9,272 nucleotides of DNA, from positions 1 through 9,272 of the forward strand of contig JADCFR010000519.1 of assembly GCA_020249415.1 (NCBI GenBank). Direction: 5' to 3'. Origin of the DNA: Roseomonas sp. (GTDB lineage Bacteria; Pseudomonadota; Alphaproteobacteria; Acetobacterales; Acetobacteraceae). This document shows positions 5,927 through 9,272 of this stretch, piece by piece. The notes below the pieces were generated by a model. That model searched no databases and had not been told where the DNA came from. It was given only the letters and a program-made list of their open reading frames with translations. Every line of letters starts with the position of its first letter. Within the stretch, counting starts at the first letter, position 1. Both the position numbers and the translations under genes were made by a program.

Positions 5927-7063
5927 TCACCGCGGTTGTTCCTCCGCGATGGCGGCGATGGTGCGGGTCAGGATCTTGATCTCATTGCGGATGTCATTGG
6001 TGGATTGCGCGCGGCCCTGCGCCACTTCTTCCACCAACCGCGCCAGATAGATTTCCAGGTTGCGCAAATGCCCGCGCATCGCTTCCGCCTCACCCCGATC
6101 GGCCTGGCTTTCCGCGAGCCGCGATATGGCCGGCGCCAGCCCATCCTGCGCATCGGCAATGCGGCGCATCAGCGTATTATTCGCGCGCATCTGTTCCGTC
6201 AGTACGGTCATGCGTTCGGTGAGCGTCATCAGCGCCTGGGATGTGGCGGCACGGCCATCCTCACCACGCGCAATGGTGGATTGCAGGGTTTCAAGATTTT
6301 CTGCGGTTTGCTCAAGCAAGGCTTGGACATAGGCGGGCACGCTGCCCTCACCTTCCTGGCCCAGAATGCCGGAAGAAAGCCGTGTCAGCCCGGCCAGCCA
6401 TTCTTCCAGATCATTGAAGAAACGGTTTTGCGCCTGCCCTGCCGTCAGGTCCAAAAACCCCACCACCAGCGCGCCGGCAAGGCCCAGCATGGAAGCGGAA
6501 AAGGCAGTGCCCATGCCCTGCAAGGGTTTGGCAAGGCCAGCCTTCAATTGTTCAAACAATACATTCAAATCGCCGGAACCGACCGACATATTGCCGATGA
6601 CATCAGCAATAGAAGCAATCGTCAGCAGCAAGCCCCAGAAGGTGCCAAGCAGCCCCAGGAAAATCAGCAGCCCGGTGACATAGCGCGACAATTCGCGCCG
6701 TTCATCAAGGCGCGATTGCAGCCCATCCAACACGCTCCGCATCGCAGAGGCCGAGAGCGAGACGCGTTCATTCCGCCGCCCCGACAGCATGGAAACCATC
6801 GGCGCCAATAGGCGCGGCTGGCGTGCGGAAAGCCCATCCTTGGGCGCACGGAAACCATCCACCCAAGCGACTTCTCGCCGGAGCGAAAGCACCTGACTAA
6901 AGGTCATGCCAATGCCAAACAGCAGCACGGCCAGGATCACGCCATTCAGCAGCGGATTGGCCTGGAAGGCATGCAGCAGATCGGGTGCCAGCATGGCGGC
7001 GATGCCACCCACCGCGGCCAGGAAAATCACCATTCGCCAAAGATAGATTGTGGGCTGGGTCAT
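5927..7063 (-). CDS. MotA/TolQ/ExbB-like proton-channel protein with cytoplasmic helical tail
   Basis: 378 residues with four predicted membrane helices (about 9-27, 38-59, 127-151, 185-206), the MotA-type layout. The family core is clear: LGLLGTFWGLLLT (136-148) in the third helix and GMGTAFSASMLGLAGAL (183-199) in the fourth, equivalent to the TolQ/ExbB/MotA channel-lining segments. Residues 61-126 form a cytoplasmic loop, and 236-378 are a long charged helical tail with heptad-like Leu/Ile spacing, predicted cytoplasmic. ExbB/TolQ are about 230 and MotA about 290 residues, so the tail is an extension. Its ATG overlaps the OmpA-like TGA by 4 bases (7060-7063), and the MotB-like gene follows after 23 bases. 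It should form the pentameric channel around the MotB-like dimer, as in MotAB, ExbBD and ZorAB (family knowledge); what it drives is unknown. Confidence 0.9.
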   Translation of the reverse strand: MTQPTIYLWRMVIFLAAVGGIAAMLAPDLLHAFQANPLLNGVILAVLLFGIGMTFSQVLSLRREVAWVDGFRAPKDGLSARQPRLLAPMVSMLSGRRNERVSLSASAMRSVLDGLQSRLDERRELSRYVTGLLIFLGLLGTFWGLLLTIASIADVIGNMSVGSGDLNVLFEQLKAGLAKPLQGMGTAFSASMLGLAGALVVGFLDLTAGQAQNRFFNDLEEWLAGLTRLSSGILGQEGEGSVPAYVQALLEQTAENLETLQSTIARGEDGRAATSQALMTLTERMTVLTEQMRANNTLMRRIADAQDGLAPAISRLAESQADRGEAEAMRGHLRNLEIYLARLVEEVAQGRAQSTNDIRNEIKILTRTIAAIAEEQPR

Positions 7064-7599
7064 GAGCGCCTTGCCTCCGTATTCGGGCTTGCCACGCCAG
7101 GGGGCAGGATGTCCACCGCATCCTGCGCGCCGGAAAGCCGGCCAAGCGGGCGGAGGTCAATTCGTGTTGGCGTCAGCCCGCCGGCAATAAGCGCGGATTT
7201 CACCGCCTGCGCGCGGGCAAGGCTCAGGCGGCGCGCGATTGAGACATCCTCTGCCGGTCCTGCCACCTGGGCTTCCACCGTAATGCGGCCCTGCGGCAGG
7301 GCGGCCAGGGTCCGGGCCAAAGCCTGCACGGCGGTGACCTGTGCCGGCGTGAGCTCTGTGCCGGTCATGCGCAGCCGAAACCCGCCCTGGGGCAGCGCTT
7401 GCAGGCCCTGCAATGGCCCGGCTGGGGATTGCGGTGTTTGCGGGCGCAAAGGCGTCAATTGCACCGGCGGTGGCGGGGCGGGGGCAGGGTCCGGCGGCAG
7501 GCTTGGGTCGGGCGTTTCCGCCCGCGCTGCCAAGCCGAGTAAGCCGCACCCGGCCGCCAGGGCAGCCCGCCTGGAAAGGGATACCCTTCCCTTAATCAT
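7060..7599 (-). CDS. Small exported protein with a divergent OmpA-like domain
   Basis: 179 residues from the ATG at 7597-7599, chosen because it overlaps the suhB TGA as ATGA; an in-frame ATG at 7683 would lie deep inside suhB. The N terminus is an export signal (SLSRRAALAAGCGLLGLAARA, cleavage likely after ARA at 27); the SRRxxL start could suit Tat as well as Sec. A proline-rich spacer (about 30-62) leads to an OmpA-like fold (about 74-165) with GTELTPAQVTAVQALARTL, GRITVEAQV, the helix LSLARAQAVKSAL (125-137) and TPTRIDLRPLG. Arg129 of LSLARA is kept, but the usual GHTD is absent (Gly114 sits where the Asp should be), and the closing NRR motif is missing. It probably no longer grips peptidoglycan in the standard way. 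It overlaps both neighbours, implying co-production with the channel pair. Confidence 0.78.
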   Translation of the reverse strand: MIKGRVSLSRRAALAAGCGLLGLAARAETPDPSLPPDPAPAPPPPVQLTPLRPQTPQSPAGPLQGLQALPQGGFRLRMTGTELTPAQVTAVQALARTLAALPQGRITVEAQVAGPAEDVSIARRLSLARAQAVKSALIAGGLTPTRIDLRPLGRLSGAQDAVDILPPGVASPNTEARRS

Positions 7600-8444
7600 C
7601 CCGCTGCCTGATGCGCCTTCACGGCGGCGATGCCGTCCGCCACCACCTCGCGTAGCTTTGGTTGCAGCGCCTGGTTGCCGCAAACCACCATGCCGGAGGG
7701 GTAGGGGTCATTGCCGTCCGGGTCGCTCACGAAGCCGCCGGCTTCGCGCACCAGCACAATGCCGGCGGCGATATCCCAGGGCTTCAGCCCCAATTCCCAG
7801 AAACCATCATAGCGCCCCGCCGCCACCCAGGCGAGGTCGAGCGCCGCCGCGCCAAAGCGCCTGACGCCGGCCACTTGCGGCATCAGCTTATGGAGTGTGG
7901 CGCTGAATTCCGCCTTGCGCGCCACGCCGCCGAAGGGAATGCCGGTCGCGAACAGCGCTTCGCGCATGTCCTTCCGACCTGAAACCCGGAGCCGCTTGTC
8001 GTTCAGGAAGGCGCCCACGCCCTTTTCGGCCCAGAACATCTCATCCGATGCCGGGTTATAGACCACGCCCGCGACCAATTCGGTCTTGTCGGCGGCAACA
8101 CGCTTTTCCACGCCCACGCTGATCGCCCAATGAGGAATGCCATGGAGGAAATTGGTGGTGCCATCCAAAGGGTCCACCACCCAGCGCCATTCCCAATCAT
8201 CGCCACCCGAAGCGCCCGATTCTTCCATCAGAAAGGCGAAGTTGGGGCGGGCCTTGGAAAGCTCCTCACGCAAGGTCTGTTCGGCGCGCAGATCGGCGGT
8301 GGAGACGAAATCGGATGGCCCCTTCACGCTGACCTGAAGCTGCTCGACTTCCCCAAAATCGCGCAGCAGTCGGCGCCCTGCCTTTTGCACGGCGGCCGTC
8401 ACTACCTGCAAGGCCGGGGAAAGGCGGGCGGAAAGCGGAGGCAT
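7596..8444 (-). CDS. suhB: Inositol monophosphatase family protein SuhB
   Basis: 282 residues, slightly longer than the usual 260-270. The Mg2+ site is intact: Glu74 in FLMEESG, motif A WVVDPLDGTTNFLHGIPHWA with Asp91 and Asp94, and motif B KPWDIAAGIVLVREAGG with Asp224. The segments DFGEVEQLQVSVKGPSDFVS and GAAALDLAWVAAGRYDGFWE agree closely with the Rhizobium-type SuhB as I recall it. The family dephosphorylates myo-inositol-1-phosphate and related sugar phosphates, and in E. coli SuhB also joins the rRNA antitermination complex; which activity matters here is unknown. The ATG at 8442-8444 has AAGGA at 8-base spacing. It heads the minus-strand run into the OmpA-like/MotA-like/MotB-like genes and overlaps the next gene by 4 bases. 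A terminator upstream isolates it from tctA, so its promoter should lie in 8445-8509. Confidence 0.9.
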   Translation of the reverse strand: MPPLSARLSPALQVVTAAVQKAGRRLLRDFGEVEQLQVSVKGPSDFVSTADLRAEQTLREELSKARPNFAFLMEESGASGGDDWEWRWVVDPLDGTTNFLHGIPHWAISVGVEKRVAADKTELVAGVVYNPASDEMFWAEKGVGAFLNDKRLRVSGRKDMREALFATGIPFGGVARKAEFSATLHKLMPQVAGVRRFGAAALDLAWVAAGRYDGFWELGLKPWDIAAGIVLVREAGGFVSDPDGNDPYPSGMVVCGNQALQPKLREVVADGIAAVKAHQAAG

Positions 8445-8452
8445 GATTGAAG

Positions 8453-8457
8453 TCCTT
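8453..8457 (-). promoter_or_regulatory. Ribosome-binding site of suhB
   Basis: AAGGA on the minus strand, 8 bases before the ATG at 8442-8444, is the only good Shine-Dalgarno near the start and supports this initiation codon for the head of the four-gene run. Confidence 0.55.
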
Positions 8458-8500
8458 GAGGTGTCAAAAGAGCAGGCATTCGGTTACCGCAGAAACACGC

Positions 8501-8535
8501 AAAGAAAAAGCCGGCCCCGCTTGCCCAGGGCCGGC
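8501..8535 (-). terminator. Intrinsic terminator of tctA
   Basis: On the minus strand GCCGGCCC (8535-8528) and GGGCCGGC (8517-8510) form a perfect 8-bp GC-only stem with a 10-base loop, followed at once by TTTTTCTTT (8509-8501). It begins 21 bases after the tctA stop. This is a textbook Rho-independent terminator, so suhB downstream needs its own promoter. Confidence 0.88.
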
Positions 8536-8556
8536 CTGAATGGGTAGCGGCTGCCG

Positions 8557-9272
8557 CTATTCCTGCAGCGCCTTGTCCTTGCCCTTGCGGATATTGGGCA
8601 GCAGCATCGCAATCAGCGCGATGGCGCCAATCGCCAGCATGGTGGCGCTGATCGGGCGCTGGACAAAGACCATGGGATCACCGCGCGACAGCAGCATGGC
8701 GCGGCGCAGATGTTCTTCCATCATCGGCCCCAAGACGAAGCCGATCAGCATCGGCGCCGGTTCCAAGCGCAGCTTGGAGCAGAGGTAGCCGAACAAGCCA
8801 AAGAACACGGTCTGATACACATCGAACACGTTATTCTGCAGCGAATAGACGCCAATCGCGCAGAAGATCAGGATGGAGGGATACATGTGGCGATAGGGAA
8901 TCGCCAGCAGCTTCACCCAAAGCCCGATCATCGGCAGGTTGATGACCAGCAGCATCAGATTGCCCAACCACATGGAGGCAATCAGCCCCCAGAACAGATC
9001 AGGCTGCGCTTCCACCATGCGCGGACCGGGCTGAATGCCCTGAATGATCAGGGCGCCTACCATGAGCGCCATCACCGCATTGGCCGGAATACCAAGCGTC
9101 AGCAGCGGAATGAAGGAGGTTTGCGACGCCGCATTATTGGCTGCTTCCGGCCCCGCCACACCTTCAATGGCGCCAGTGCCGAATTCATGCCGACCCTTGG
9201 AGATCTTGCGCTCCATCATATACGAACCGAAGGATGAGAGCGCGGCACCGCCACCCGGCAGAATGCCAAGCA
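8557..9272 (-). CDS. tctA: TctA-family permease of a tripartite tricarboxylate transporter, C-terminal part
   Basis: 237 residues are visible, about the C-terminal half of a roughly 500-residue TctA; the frame runs off the window edge. Internal ATG codons near 9216 are not the start, because the frame continues upstream with the conserved [16 protein letters not shown]. Further family signatures are [32 protein letters not shown], and [11 protein letters not shown], followed by several membrane helices and a basic cytoplasmic end ([12 protein letters not shown]). TctA is the large inner-membrane subunit that works with TctB and the periplasmic binding protein TctC to import carboxylates such as citrate, aromatic acids or others; the substrate is set by TctC, which would lie outside the window. 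It is followed by a strong terminator, so it is the last gene of its operon. Confidence 0.95.
   Translation of the reverse strand, partial: LGILPGGGAALSSFGSYMMERKISKGRHEFGTGAIEGVAGPEAANNAASQTSFIPLLTLGIPANAVMALMVGALIIQGIQPGPRMVEAQPDLFWGLIASMWLGNLMLLVINLPMIGLWVKLLAIPYRHMYPSILIFCAIGVYSLQNNVFDVYQTVFFGLFGYLCSKLRLEPAPMLIGFVLGPMMEEHLRRAMLLSRGDPMVFVQRPISATMLAIGAIALIAMLLPNIRKGKDKALQE

Noticed and set aside
4857..6050. A 397-residue open frame on the plus strand opposite the MotB-like and MotA-like genes
   Set aside because: It is a mirror of the Ala/Arg/Glu-rich coiled-coil coding strand in GC-rich DNA; its composition is Arg/Gln/Phe-rich without recognisable domains, and it spans two convincing minus-strand genes.
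4242..7063. Zorya phage-defence system (ZorA/ZorB)
   Set aside because: No ZorC, ZorD or ZorE genes flank the pair, the partner genes are suhB and an OmpA-like gene, and the long extension is mainly on the MotB-like rather than the MotA-like subunit. A distant analogy only.
7540..7599. Lipobox (LAAGC) in the OmpA-like signal sequence, making it a lipoprotein
   Set aside because: The residue at -3 from Cys18 is Ala rather than Leu/Val/Ile, and the hydrophobic stretch before the Cys is only about six residues; a cleavage after ARA at 27 fits better.
7600..7683. Longer start for the OmpA-like protein (207 residues)
   Set aside because: It would overlap suhB by 88 bases and put 28 basic/glycine-rich residues before a clear signal peptide; the ATGA overlap start is favoured.
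8462..8467. TTGACA on the minus strand upstream of suhB as a -35 box
   Set aside because: With the usual 17-base spacing the -10 box would fall on the suhB start codon (ATGCCT), which neither matches TATAAT nor leaves room for the ribosome site.

Overview
This window looks like chromosomal DNA of a GC-rich alphaproteobacterium. The DUF1491 protein, the Rhizobium-type SuhB and the ExbB/MotA plus coiled-coil MotB pair all point that way, and the TctA permease would fit Rhodospirillales/Acetobacteraceae; the family level is inference. Genes are packed tightly, with several 4-base ATGA stop/start overlaps. I see no tRNA, rRNA, CRISPR array, IS element or phage gene, and no gene-free stretch longer than about 110 bases.

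Left part (1-4217): the end of a J-domain co-chaperone gene (+) abuts, stop codon to stop codon, a two-gene minus-strand unit of an alpha/beta hydrolase and a DMT/EamA exporter that overlap by 4 bases. Next is a small Lys/Ala/Glu-rich hypothetical protein (-), divergent from a DUF1491 gene (+). DUF1491 converges on a minus-strand pair, NIPSNAP followed by a V4R-domain protein, and this pair is divergent from a PPOX-type flavoprotein (+).

Right part (4242-8444, all minus): a four-gene run reads suhB (inositol monophosphatase), then a small exported OmpA-like protein, then a MotA/ExbB/TolQ-like proton-channel protein, then a MotB-like protein. The MotB-like protein has one membrane helix, about 350 residues of predicted periplasmic coiled coil and a C-terminal peptidoglycan-binding domain. 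The first three genes are joined by ATGA overlaps. By analogy with MotAB, TolQR and ZorAB, the last three probably form an ion-driven machine between inner membrane and cell wall; its job is not known to me and it is the most interesting content here. The long coiled coil contains an in-frame 252-bp (84-residue, 12-heptad) tandem duplication. A perfect hairpin holding both stop codons separates this run from the convergent flavoprotein gene.

Right edge (8557-9272, minus): the C-terminal half of a TctA permease, cut by the window end and followed by a strong intrinsic terminator that isolates it from the suhB run.
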